A stretch of DNA of 64,000 nucleotides from Mesobacillus subterraneus (GCF_020524355.2 NZ_CP129019.1:1240001-1304000), one strand, 5' to 3'; shown: positions 8,940 through 15,401, counted from the first letter of the stretch. Notes: generated from the sequence alone by a model not told the origin. Made by a program: numbers and translations.

Positions 8940-9545
8940 AAAGAATAATCCCCCTAATAGCTATTAAGCCATTAGAGGGATAGAATGATATTGAATTGCT
9001 TACGCCACTTCATTCACTACGTTCATTCAGTGTATATCTTATATGTATTATCTATTATTCTATGCTAGTAATTATTAGAGTAGTTATTAGTTATTGTTTT
9101 TAGTATCGGTGAGGAACTTTAGTTCCGAACTGGCGAAGCCATATTCTTTTATCTTTATTATAGTTATTTACAGTTCCTTAAAGGTTCCTTACCCTATAGT
9201 GTGCCAAAGCCCCACCTGATACAGGCAGTTTTTAAAGAAATTTTCTGGGAAGGCTGAAACCCTTGATATGACAGGGTTTTGTCAAAGGTAACATTTTAGG
9301 GATTAACCTTAATAGTCTTTGAGTAATATGAAAGTCAGTAAAACAGGGACTTTGTTAATCACACTATCTGTGACTTTCCTTGTGATTATTAAATCTCATG
9401 AACCCTTGATATTAAAGGCTTTTTAAAAGTTGTTAATCACAAGGTACTTTTAAGGGCTTATTGTACATAACGTGTAATACTCTAAAACACTTAAATCAGT
9501 GTAATAAAAAAATAGACTATACTAGGAAAAACCTTCCTTTTTATC
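8940..9545. other. gene-free A/T-rich stretch inside the element
   Basis: About 600 bp with no convincing gene. It holds an imperfect hairpin (CCCCCTAAT near 8951 with ATTAGAGGG near 8972), two copies of TTGTTAATCACA (9352-9363 and 9430-9441) with an inverted TGTGATTATTAA between them (9381-9392), and two copies of ACCCTTGATAT. It could be a leader, a protein-binding region or an old replication origin. Nothing in the sequence decides this. Confidence 0.5.
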
Positions 9546-9546
9546 G

Positions 9547-9552
9547 TATAAT
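9547..9552 (+). promoter_or_regulatory. -10 element upstream of the 9.6-kb gene pair
   Basis: TATAAT lies 24 bp before the ATG at 9576. I see no good -35 box 16-18 bp upstream. Confidence 0.45.
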
Positions 9553-9575
9553 GTACCTACTGAGGAGGCGGGTAA

Positions 9576-10034
9576 ATGAGTAAGAAAACGCTAAGTGATT
9601 TAATGGGGAAAAATTTTGACTTTGAAATGCCGAAATTAGCCCCTTTACCTACAGTAGAAAGACAGACCTTTGACACTAGTCATCTTGATGAGGCTATGGA
9701 GGAAATTGCTTTAGAGAAAGAAGAAAAAGAAAAGAAAGAACAGGAATACAGAGAATCGGTCATTAGCACATTACAAGGTATAGAAAAGAATACAGCACTG
9801 CTAGCAGAAATGACTTTACTTCTCCAAAAGAACAATGAAAAGCAAGACGATATGTTTGAACTAATGGTTGAGATACTAGCAATTATGAAAAGTTCAAATC
9901 AGGAAGAGGCTGAAAGCAAGTACACCGAAGTTATGAAAAAGATTACTACATTCACTGACAACGCTAGTACCGTCCAGTCACTTGTTAACATGGCACAGAC
10001 TGTGTTTAATGCTTATCAATCAATGCCATTTTAA
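9576..10034 (+). CDS. hypothetical coiled-coil protein in the element
   Basis: A 152-residue protein I do not recognise. Residues about 45-70 are extremely rich in glutamate and lysine (LEKEEKEKKEQEYRES), and a predicted coiled coil continues to about residue 115. There is no signal peptide or membrane segment. GAGGAGGCGG precedes the ATG. A second small gene follows 16 bp downstream, so they are probably co-transcribed. Coiled-coil proteins of this kind are frequent in phage and integrative-element cargo, but no function can be assigned. Confidence 0.75.
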   Translation: MSKKTLSDLMGKNFDFEMPKLAPLPTVERQTFDTSHLDEAMEEIALEKEEKEKKEQEYRESVISTLQGIEKNTALLAEMTLLLQKNNEKQDDMFELMVEILAIMKSSNQEEAESKYTEVMKKITTFTDNASTVQSLVNMAQTVFNAYQSMPF

Positions 10035-10050
10035 AAGGGGTGCTTATAGA

Positions 10051-10308
10051 ATGGAAAAAAAGACTTTTGAAGTTGAGGAACATCATTTAGTAGAAATCAA
10101 AGAAACGAAACCTTTTGGTAGTAATGGTTCACAAACTCGTACTTATCATTGGGAAGTTTTTATAGCTTCTAAAGGTACAGAATACCGTGGTAAGGCTATA
10201 GAACCTAAAGATCAAAAACGTGAAATACCGTGGATGACTATAGAAGAACATGAAATGAATCCTTTAGACTTTATGGTAGAGTGTATTGAAAGGAAATTTC
10301 ATAGATAA
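10051..10308 (+). CDS. hypothetical small acidic protein in the element
   Basis: An 85-residue soluble protein that I do not recognise (FEVEEHHLVEIKE to VECIERKFHR). The alternation of charged and hydrophobic residues and a WEVFIASKGTEYRGKAI stretch suggest a small beta fold. The ATG at 10051 has AAAAGGGGTG upstream; a longer reading from 9982 overlaps the previous gene in another frame and is not supported. A terminator follows directly. Confidence 0.65.
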   Translation: MEKKTFEVEEHHLVEIKETKPFGSNGSQTRTYHWEVFIASKGTEYRGKAIEPKDQKREIPWMTIEEHEMNPLDFMVECIERKFHR

Positions 10309-10313
10309 GATAA

Positions 10314-10338
10314 AGGCACTCGAAAGGGTGCTTTTTTT
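10314..10338 (+). terminator. terminator after the 9.6-10.3 kb gene pair
   Basis: GCACTC (10316-10321) with a GAAA loop and GGGTGC (10326-10331), followed by TTTTTTT. Confidence 0.8.
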
Positions 10339-10468
10339 ATTTGTGAAAAATGGAAATATGGTGGTGTGTTTAATGAATACAGTGACTGTGCATTCTTGTG
10401 CGTTAGAAACGCTTGCTTGCCCTTTGTATGGACAGCCTGCTAAAACTTTTTAATGCACAACGCCTGAG

Positions 10469-10486
10469 TTTACGATATTTCGTAAA
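10469..10486. repeat. inverted repeat in a gene-free gap
   Basis: TTTACGA (10469-10475) and TCGTAAA (10480-10486) are perfect 7-bp arms around TATT. The surrounding gap (10339-10585) has only a 26-codon open frame at 10374 that I do not support. Confidence 0.5.
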
Positions 10487-10599
10487 TAGCCCTAAGCGAT
10501 CTAGAGAAGCACATTAAAATACCACTGCACAATAGGACTAGTAAGTGCTGACTTCCTTTTGGTTCTAATATATAGAAATAAAAAAGAGGCTATCACATT

Positions 10600-11154
10600 T
10601 TACTGTGTAGCCTTCTTCTTTGCCCTTATAAGCGTACTTTTACTTATTCCTGTCATGCTTTCAACTTCTTTATAGGAATGGTCTTGTAACAGCTTTAATG
10701 CGTGTTCTACTTGATCTTTTTTGTACTTGTTAGGGCGACCCTCTCTAAAATCATCACGCTGTTTAGCTATCGCCTTGCCTTCCTGAGTACGTTCTACTAT
10801 CATATCTCTTTCAAACTCAGCAAAAGAACTCATGATATTGAATATAAGCCTTCCTGTGGGCGTGTCCTCAACTATTCCCATGTTCAAGACATGAACCCTT
10901 ACACCCTTTTTAAATAGCCCTTTAATGGTCTCTATAGCGTCACCAGTGGAACGTGCAAAGCGATCTAGTTTAGTTATTACTAATGTGTCACCTTCTTTAA
11001 GGATTGACAGCAACTCTTTAAACTTTGGGCGATCTGCTTTAGTTCCTGTGAATTTCTCAGAATATATTTCTTCACAGCCTTCATTTTTTAAAGTCTTAAT
11101 CTGTGCCTCTAAATCTTGATGTACTGTTGAAACCCTTGCATAACCGTATTTCAT
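10600..11154 (-). CDS. resolvase/invertase-type small serine recombinase
   Basis: A 184-residue protein of the Tn3 resolvase/Pin invertase family. YARVS at the N terminus gives the catalytic Ser9; KLDRFARS and the helix-E region [18 protein letters not shown] are typical; and the C-terminal helix-turn-helix ([22 protein letters not shown]) binds DNA. It lacks the long C-terminal domain of the recombinase at 7342. Its upstream region has a cluster of repeats like a res site, so it probably resolves multimers or inverts a segment. It may be left from an earlier plasmid or transposon stage. A hairpin at 10586-10613 with a T run on the minus strand ends transcription. Confidence 0.92.
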   Translation of the reverse strand: MKYGYARVSTVHQDLEAQIKTLKNEGCEEIYSEKFTGTKADRPKFKELLSILKEGDTLVITKLDRFARSTGDAIETIKGLFKKGVRVHVLNMGIVEDTPTGRLIFNIMSSFAEFERDMIVERTQEGKAIAKQRDDFREGRPNKYKKDQVEHALKLLQDHSYKEVESMTGISKSTLIRAKKKATQ

Positions 11155-11181
11155 GAAAAACAGCCTCTTTTCAGTATGTAT

Positions 11182-11265
11182 TTATGACACTAAGTTATGA
11201 CACCTATTGACACCCTGATAATACAGCACCCTTAAAACGGTGTCAATACTTTTAAGTTATGACAC
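11182..11265. promoter_or_regulatory. res-like repeat cluster upstream of the resolvase
   Basis: TTATGACAC occurs three times in direct orientation (11182-11190, 11195-11203, 11257-11265). A perfect 10-bp inverted repeat TATTGACACC/GGTGTCAATA lies at 11205-11214 and 11239-11248. All share TGACAC. A group of related sites in direct and inverted orientation just upstream of a resolvase gene is the usual form of a resolution site and autorepression operator. Confidence 0.65.
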
Positions 11266-11471
11266 TTTTTTTATACAGCTATCAAAACTCAGCACATTTG
11301 ATAGAACCACTTGAACAACGTAACAATGCAGGTTTAGCTACTATCAAAAATCGCTGTCAAAATTGAAGGGTATCAGGGGATTAAAAGAAAGGGTTAGGGG
11401 TAGTCTATTAACCCCCTTGCTATACGCCTTACATAGTACCGTAGAAAGAAGGTTGGTCTGTTCTGAACAAG

Positions 11472-11666
11472 TTGATTGGTAAAGTAATAGAACGATACAC
11501 AGGGGCTACAGTGGAAGCATATAGGCATAGGGATAGATACAGCATAAGTAAGGCACTAAGGATAGAAGAACATCAGAACAATAGACAAGTGAAGCAAGTC
11601 AATCGAATGGACAAACAAAAGAAACGAATGAAAGAAAGAATGATAAGGCAAAGAGGTCATAGCTAG
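11472..11666 (+). CDS. possible small very basic protein
   Basis: A 64-codon open frame starting at TTG and very rich in arginine and lysine (MDKQKKRMKERMIRQRGHS at the end). There is no convincing ribosome-binding site and no recognisable family. It may be spurious; if real, its charge would suggest nucleic-acid binding. The flanks (11280-11470 and 11667-11860) show no other gene. Confidence 0.25.
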   Translation: MIGKVIERYTGATVEAYRHRDRYSISKALRIEEHQNNRQVKQVNRMDKQKKRMKERMIRQRGHS

Positions 11667-11694
11667 TCTGTAAATATGTGCTGTCTTTATGTGC

Positions 11695-11736
11695 GGGAAG
11701 GGGGGTATGCAGGGGGGACGGGGGGGTCTGTAGGGG
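11695..11736 (+). other. G-quadruplex-forming motif
   Basis: Five guanine runs on the plus strand: G3 (11695), G6 (11700-11705), G6 (11712-11717), G7 (11720-11726) and G4 (11733-11736), with loops AA, TATGCA, AC and TCTGTA. This satisfies the usual G3+N1-7 rule with spare runs. It stands out strongly in DNA that is otherwise A/T-rich. Confidence 0.8.
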
Positions 11737-11861
11737 TCGGTCTGCTGTATGCTAAATATATGCACCATTTTTGAAACTTTCAATGGATGTGTTTAAAAGT
11801 CTATAAAATATTTTTTTGGGGAAAGTTTTAATATTTAACTTCTATATATTTCCACAAGATA

Positions 11862-11870
11862 TGATATAAT
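11862..11870 (+). promoter_or_regulatory. extended -10 promoter of the SEC-C gene
   Basis: TGATATAAT is an extended -10 (TGnTATAAT) located 28 bp before the ATG at 11899. The -35 region is weak. Confidence 0.5.
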
Positions 11871-11898
11871 TTTACTAGAAAATATTAGGAGGGGTTTA

Positions 11899-12492
11899 AT
11901 GGTAAATGTACCTGCTTTTTGTGACAATTGTACCAATATTTTTCCATCAGGTTTTGTATTTGAGAATTGTGTAGGAGTGACAATGTCAGGTTGTACGTCT
12001 CAATGTCCTAGATGTGGATATTCTGCTAGAGTTCCAGACGGTGTATTTAACTTTTACAATAGTGCAATCGAGGTACTTGAAGCTACTCCAGAAACTATTA
12101 GAGACTTAAAAAAACTATTTGTAATTGTCGATAAAGCAAGTAGAGAAAATATTCCTCCAGAAGAAGTACATAAGGAGATTGAAGAGGAAGCACCTAAATT
12201 ATCCTTCTTAGCAAAATACCTTCCCAAGAATGCAAAAGAATTTGGAGTTTATCTAACAGCAGTTGCTTCGTTAATTGGAGGAATGGGTGGGGATATTGAA
12301 ATTAACCCAGAAATAAATATTAACCCTAAGACCGAAATTCAGTATTTTACCCCTGATAATAATATGAATCAGCAGCATATTTCTAATCTGGAAGTTAGCC
12401 CTACATCTGAAATGCCTAATAGAAAAATCGGTAGGAATGAACCTTGTCCGTGTCTAAGTGGGCTGAAATATAAATATTGTCATGGTAAATAA
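11899..12492 (+). CDS. SEC-C motif protein with N-terminal zinc ribbon
   Basis: A 197-residue protein. The C terminus is a SEC-C motif (RNEPCPCLSGLKYKYCHGK), the zinc-binding tail also found in SecA. The N terminus has CDNC and, after a gap, CPRCGY, a likely zinc ribbon. The middle is helical with an acidic stretch and no enzyme motif. SEC-C proteins of this kind are common cargo of mobile elements and are thought to mediate protein or nucleic-acid contacts; the actual role is unknown. TAGGAGGGG precedes the ATG. Confidence 0.8.
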   Translation: MVNVPAFCDNCTNIFPSGFVFENCVGVTMSGCTSQCPRCGYSARVPDGVFNFYNSAIEVLEATPETIRDLKKLFVIVDKASRENIPPEEVHKEIEEEAPKLSFLAKYLPKNAKEFGVYLTAVASLIGGMGGDIEINPEININPKTEIQYFTPDNNMNQQHISNLEVSPTSEMPNRKIGRNEPCPCLSGLKYKYCHGK

Positions 12493-12499
12493 AATGAAG

Positions 12500-12524
12500 C
12501 CCCTAGCATAAAAAACTAGGGGTT
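12500..12524. terminator. terminator between convergent element genes
   Basis: CCCCTAG (12500-12506) pairs with CTAGGGG (12516-12522). The right arm covers the stop codon of the minus-strand gene. Confidence 0.65.
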
Positions 12525-12917
12525 ATTTGTGTTGCTTTCAATAAGACCCTCAGCGATAAAGTGGTCTCTAATGATAACTGAATTAACTTTTATTTCACTG
12601 GCTATTTCTTTGTATGTGTAATCCTCTATGATCATCTGGTAAATTCTTTTGCTAATGTCCCTTGTTTTTCTTGTTCTATTTTGTTTTGATGATCTGACCT
12701 TTAACAGCCTTTCACCGTGGGCAGTACCATAAGGCATAGTACAAATATGTTTCTGATGATCTTTACCTAGCATGTAGCCAGCTTTATTGTAAAACACAGT
12801 GTTACATTTACTACAATGGAACTTCATTGAAGAGTGGTGGTTCAAATAGGGCGAAATAACCTTAACAGCCCCGTTGTAGGTCTTGTTAATCTTAGCTTCG
12901 TATTCTTGTTTATTCAT
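12516..12917 (-). CDS. small zinc-finger/helix-turn-helix protein
   Basis: A 133-residue protein. A CSKC pair at about residues 35-38, followed by HICTMPYG with a further Cys and His, looks like a small zinc-binding domain. The C-terminal part (YQMIIEDYTYKEIASEIKVN then IRDHFIAEGL) reads as a helix-turn-helix. Such proteins occur in integrative elements and phages as homing or regulatory DNA-binding proteins. GAAAGGAT precedes the ATG. Function not known. Confidence 0.65.
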   Translation of the reverse strand: MNKQEYEAKINKTYNGAVKVISPYLNHHSSMKFHCSKCNTVFYNKAGYMLGKDHQKHICTMPYGTAHGERLLKVRSSKQNRTRKTRDISKRIYQMIIEDYTYKEIASEIKVNSVIIRDHFIAEGLIESNTNNP

Positions 12918-12932
12918 GACATTATCCTTTCT

Positions 12933-13035
12933 TAACGACAGTTAGAAACTGTCTGAATAGTAAAGTATGTGACCTCAATTTACAGCCTCTACAGCCCTTG
13001 ATGTGTAAGGGGTCAGTCCATTCTAACTGTCGTTA
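12933..13035. repeat. 15-bp perfect inverted repeat flanking a gene gap
   Basis: TAACGACAGTTAGAA (12933-12947) and TTCTAACTGTCGTTA (13021-13035) are exact complements separated by 73 bp. The right arm contains the stop codon of the next minus-strand gene. The left arm lies 16 bp before the start of the previous one. Confidence 0.8.
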
Positions 13036-13383
13036 TTTAGCCCTCTTTTGATTGTATTTCACGTGTGATTGTTTCCTAGCTGACTTTCTGCAAATATCAC
13101 TGCAATATACAGTCCTGTTAGATACTGCATTAAAGCCTTTTCCACAACCAATACAAAACTTATCTATAACAGCTTCTTTGCCATAATATATAGCCTCAGC
13201 GGTAATATGGGATGGAAGTACAGCTTTTTCAAAATAACTACAGCTACAGTCGCTAGCTGGTATCTCTTTTCCTCGATACTCTCCACCAGAAATTAAAGGA
13301 CATTCTTTATCTAATAAAGCACAATGCCCCGCCACATAATTAGCACAGCTTGTCCTTACTAGTTTTTTTATTGCATTACACAT
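13033..13383 (-). CDS. cysteine-rich protein in the element
   Basis: A 116-residue protein with a dozen cysteines. The N-terminal part has a C-x4-C-x5-C-like pattern (SCANYVAGHCALLDKECPLI) and CSCSYF; the C-terminal part has FCIGCGKGF and VYCSDICRKSARKQ, a treble-clef/zinc-ribbon pattern seen in cysteine-rich proteins of Gram-positive integrative elements. The ATG at 13383 is preferred because AAAGGG lies nine bases upstream; a TTG nine bases earlier is too close to that site. Probable zinc binding; function unknown. Confidence 0.6.
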   Translation of the reverse strand: MCNAIKKLVRTSCANYVAGHCALLDKECPLISGGEYRGKEIPASDCSCSYFEKAVLPSHITAEAIYYGKEAVIDKFCIGCGKGFNAVSNRTVYCSDICRKSARKQSHVKYNQKRAK

Positions 13384-13411
13384 ATCTATCAATCCCTTTC
13401 AAATGTAAATT

Positions 13412-13442
13412 AAAAAGACCGTCAGCAATTTAGCTAACGGTC
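13412..13442 (-). terminator. terminator of the 13.5-kb minus-strand gene
   Basis: GACCGTCAGC (13417-13426) pairs with GCTAACGGTC (13433-13442, one mismatch). On the minus strand it is followed by TTTTTAATTT. Confidence 0.75.
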
Positions 13443-13454
13443 AATTTGTTTATT

Positions 13455-13805
13455 TTATCTGTCGTTCATTGCAAGACCAGCACGTGCCCTCGCTACTTTT
13501 GCTTTAACTTCTTTCTCTAAGTGTTCCTGTCTGATTTTTTCTTTACGTTCCTCAGCCTCTCTTAGCAACCTATTACGTTCTGCTAATGCTTCTCCAACAG
13601 CTTCATCGTTTACGTAAGCACTTTGTTTTTCCTCATAAAGAGAGAAGCCACTATTCATTGGAACAATGCTTTCATCCCGTCTCATCTGATCTACAGCAGT
13701 ACCTAAAGCAATTCGAGTTGGTATTGGTAAATCCTTAATCTGTTCCTGTGCTTGCTTATCTCCATGTGCTAATGCCTTTACTAGTTCCGGATTAAAGTTT
13801 GTCAT
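13455..13805 (-). CDS. hypothetical charged protein in the element
   Basis: A 116-residue soluble protein that I do not recognise. The N-terminal half is mixed (ELVKALAHGDKQAQEQ); the C-terminal half is a long charged helix (AERNRLLREAEERKEKIRQE). GAAAGAGGG precedes the ATG. It lies downstream of a putative regulator (13833-14111) on the same strand with a 27-bp gap, so they may be one unit. Confidence 0.65.
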   Translation of the reverse strand: MTNFNPELVKALAHGDKQAQEQIKDLPIPTRIALGTAVDQMRRDESIVPMNSGFSLYEEKQSAYVNDEAVGEALAERNRLLREAEERKEKIRQEHLEKEVKAKVARARAGLAMNDR

Positions 13806-13832
13806 TGTTAGAACCCTCTTTCTAATGTTTTT

Positions 13833-14111
13833 TTACTTGTAGCCTTTTCTTTCCTTTAATTCAATTATGTTTTTAATTGAAGCTAGTTCAGCATTTGAAA
13901 TTCTCAGACGCTGAATTGCGTACTTTAGTTTCTTTTCATAGTGTGCGGTAAATGCTAGTTTTCGTGTTTCTAGTTTTGCAATAGTGCTTGGGTCAATGCC
14001 CATGTACTCACTAAAATCAACCTGTGTTTTATTTCTGGAAAGTCTAATTAGCTTTATATACCTTTGATCATATTCCATGTTGTAAGGTAAGCGGTTATTA
14101 GCTGGTTTCAC
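13833..14111 (-). CDS. small XRE-like helix-turn-helix protein
   Basis: A 92-residue protein. The region LIRLSRNKTQVDFSEYMG then IDPSTIAKLETRKLAF fits a Cro/CI-type helix-turn-helix, followed by a helical tail. The GTG at 14109-14111 is preferred because AAGGAGG lies seven bases upstream; a longer reading from a TTG at 14174 has no such site. It probably regulates genes at the right end of the element. A perfect palindromic site at 14188-14203 lies upstream. Confidence 0.65.
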   Translation of the reverse strand: MKPANNRLPYNMEYDQRYIKLIRLSRNKTQVDFSEYMGIDPSTIAKLETRKLAFTAHYEKKLKYAIQRLRISNAELASIKNIIELKERKGYK

Positions 14112-14187
14112 TGTCTTCCTCCTTAGTGGTTCTGTTTTTATGGAATAGAAGTTCAAATAAAAAAGGAATGGCAACAGCCATACCTTA

Positions 14188-14203
14188 TTAAGAGAACTCT
14201 TAA
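14188..14203. promoter_or_regulatory. palindromic possible operator
   Basis: TTAAGAG-AA-CTCTTAA has perfect 7-bp arms. It lies between the divergent XRE-like gene and the 48-codon gene, where a repressor site would be expected. A smaller repeat GGGAA/TTCCC lies at about 14216-14231. Confidence 0.4.
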
Positions 14204-14363
14204 GTCTATACCGTAGGGAACTTTAATTCCCCTTAATACTATGTGCAGGAAAGGGGAGGGCGGTACAGGTTCCCCAGAATAAAAATTAAAATATATGTCC
14301 TAATATAGGTAGAGTTTGCAAGTTCTTTACCGAGTGGGAGGTTATTGGACATTCTCTAACACT

Positions 14364-14371
14364 CATACATT
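14364..14371 (+). promoter_or_regulatory. sigma-E-like -10 element upstream of the 48-codon gene
   Basis: CATACATT matches the sigma-E -10 consensus CATACANT at every fixed position, and the identical octamer precedes the sporulation gene ypjB at 61351. The expected -35 region (around 14342-14349, TTATTGGA) is a poor match. So it is a candidate only. Confidence 0.4.
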
Positions 14372-14392
14372 CGGTTAGGGACGGTGAACAGC

Positions 14393-14539
14393 ATGATAAA
14401 ACATCATGAAAATGAAATTGTTATTGTAGATGACAAAACTGTTGAGGTAAAAGGAATAGGAAAAGCTGAGGACGTAGGGGAATTGGATATGGATAAATTT
14501 ATAGAAGTTGCGATGGGATTACCTTCATTTTGGAGGTGA
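14393..14539 (+). CDS. 48-residue protein at the right end, candidate excision factor
   Basis: Translation from the ATG at 14393 gives 48 residues beginning MIKHHENEIVIVDDKTVEV and ending GLPSFWR before TGA. GGTGA lies five bases before the start. The protein is small and acidic with no known domain. In SPbeta the excision factor SprB is a small protein encoded near the att site, made in the mother cell, that turns the serine recombinase toward excision. Position, size and the upstream CATACATT make this the best candidate here. That role is inference; no sequence similarity to SprB was tested. Confidence 0.55.
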   Translation: MIKHHENEIVIVDDKTVEVKGIGKAEDVGELDMDKFIEVAMGLPSFWR

Positions 14540-14623
14540 TCCTTTTTTTTATGTAAATTTATCGGTGCAGTTATATAATAAGGAAGATTAACGTAAAATA
14601 TATTATTGCACTTTAGAAATGAT

Positions 14624-14857
14624 CTATTTGTAAATCATTGTGGCGATCATTTCCAAATGAGCGAATTCTTCAGTACCAATATCAGTCAATAACCCGATTA
14701 CTTTATCCGGAATTGTATATCGCTGGTTTAAGTATCTTAGTGCTGCAGCAAGCTCCCCATCAGCTCCGCCGTATTGCTCTACAAGGAATTTAGCAAGCAT
14801 GGGATTACAGGTGCTTACTTTTACGGGATACTGTAATTTTTTTTCATAAAGCCACAT
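14624..14857 (-). pseudogene. cotJC: cotJC, 5' fragment (codons 1-77)
   Basis: CotJC is a spore-coat/spore-surface protein of the manganese-catalase family. This half runs MWLYEKKLQYPVKV to IATMIYK and then meets TAG, whose last two bases belong to the element. It holds the first metal-ligand helices: Glu35 (GADGELAAAL) and the E-x-x-H motif TEEFAHLE (Glu64, His67). Joined to the 3' part it gives 189 residues, the length of B. subtilis CotJC. The gene follows cotJB with a 40-bp gap; GGAGGGGG precedes the ATG. Without excision a 77-residue product lacking half the metal site would be made. Confidence 0.93.
14626..14635. other. right attachment-site core of the cotJC element
   Basis: ATTTGTAAAT, matching 8 of 10 positions of the left core ATTTATATAT. 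The reverse complement contains the cotJC codons ATT-TAC-AAA (Ile-Tyr-Lys, codons 75-77). On the element side the next in-frame codon is the stop TAG. Confidence 0.75.
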
Positions 14858-14897
14858 GTTCCATACCCCCTCCTATATTAGTTTAGATCTGCCATGG

Positions 14898-15143
14898 CTA
14901 TGGACCTTCTTTCCAGTCCCATGGATATCCAGAATAGCTGTTTCCGTATTGCTGGAGAGGCCCATACATGCTTTCAACGACCTTTTTTAATCTGCGCCTT
15001 TCTTTTGCAAACTGATTGAATTGGTTAATCGCATCATAGTCCTCTGGATGGGTATCTAAGTATAAGGTTAGATCAACGAGAACAAAATCGACTGCCTGGA
15101 GCTCTTCCATGGCAGCATAAAATTCCTTTGGCAACTGTTTCAT
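14898..15143 (-). CDS. cotJB: spore coat protein CotJB
   Basis: An 81-residue protein with the CotJB features: LPKEFYAAMEELQAVDFVLV, LYLDTHPEDYDAINQFNQ and a C-terminal YPWDWKEGPW-like end. B. subtilis CotJB is of similar length. Its ATG overlaps the cotJA stop (4 bp). It acts with CotJA and CotJC in the inner spore coat; the three proteins depend on one another for assembly in B. subtilis. It is intact, so only the third cistron of the operon is interrupted. Confidence 0.92.
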   Translation of the reverse strand: MKQLPKEFYAAMEELQAVDFVLVDLTLYLDTHPEDYDAINQFNQFAKERRRLKKVVESMYGPLQQYGNSYSGYPWDWKEGP

Positions 15144-15370
15144 GAGTGATCATCCTCCCTTGGAGCTTCGTATGGCGAATACCAAGGATCATAGAAAACC
15201 TTCCACAGTGTCCCTGTTCTTAAAGCTTGCATGGGCGTAAACTGCTCTAGATTGGGCGGCTGGAAGCCAAGAAATAAATTTGGCGGCGTAGAGAACGTTT
15301 TTACCTTAATAGGCGGACAAGGATCGAAGGGACTGGCGTACGGATACCATACTCTTCTGTGTGTAGACAA
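15140..15370 (-). CDS. cotJA: spore coat protein CotJA
   Basis: A 76-residue proline-rich protein with the family core SPFDPCPPIKVKTFSTPPN, LGFQPPNLEQF and GTLWKVFYDPWY. It is the first gene of the cotJABC operon. The TTG start is supported by GGAGGG six bases upstream; no ATG or GTG lies nearby. It is probably made in the mother cell, as the upstream CATAAAAT element suggests and as is known for B. subtilis cotJ (sigma-E). Confidence 0.9.
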   Translation of the reverse strand: MSTHRRVWYPYASPFDPCPPIKVKTFSTPPNLFLGFQPPNLEQFTPMQALRTGTLWKVFYDPWYSPYEAPREDDHS

Positions 15371-15401
15371 ACTAAGCCCTCCTCTAAATGAACTTCATTT
15401 C

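Larger units (their letters stand above)
7265..14625. mobile_element. cotJC-intervening element, skin-like, 7,361 bp
   Basis: The distance between the two matching cores is 7,361 bp. The left end carries a large serine recombinase reading inward and the right end a 48-codon gene. Between them are a resolvase, a SEC-C protein and several small hypothetical proteins. No capsid, tail, lysis, plasmid-replication or conjugation gene was recognised. Host coat-operon sequence lies on both sides and rejoins in frame when the element is removed. This is the layout of sporulation-excised elements (skin in sigK, SPbeta in spsM). Excision timing here is inferred, not shown. Confidence 0.9.

Noticed and set aside
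10374..10454. A 26-codon open frame ending LYGQPAKTF.
   Set aside because: Too short and without family support, although GGTGGTG lies upstream.
7265..14625. Complete prophage in cotJC.
   Set aside because: No terminase, capsid, tail, holin or lysin gene is present in the 7.4 kb.
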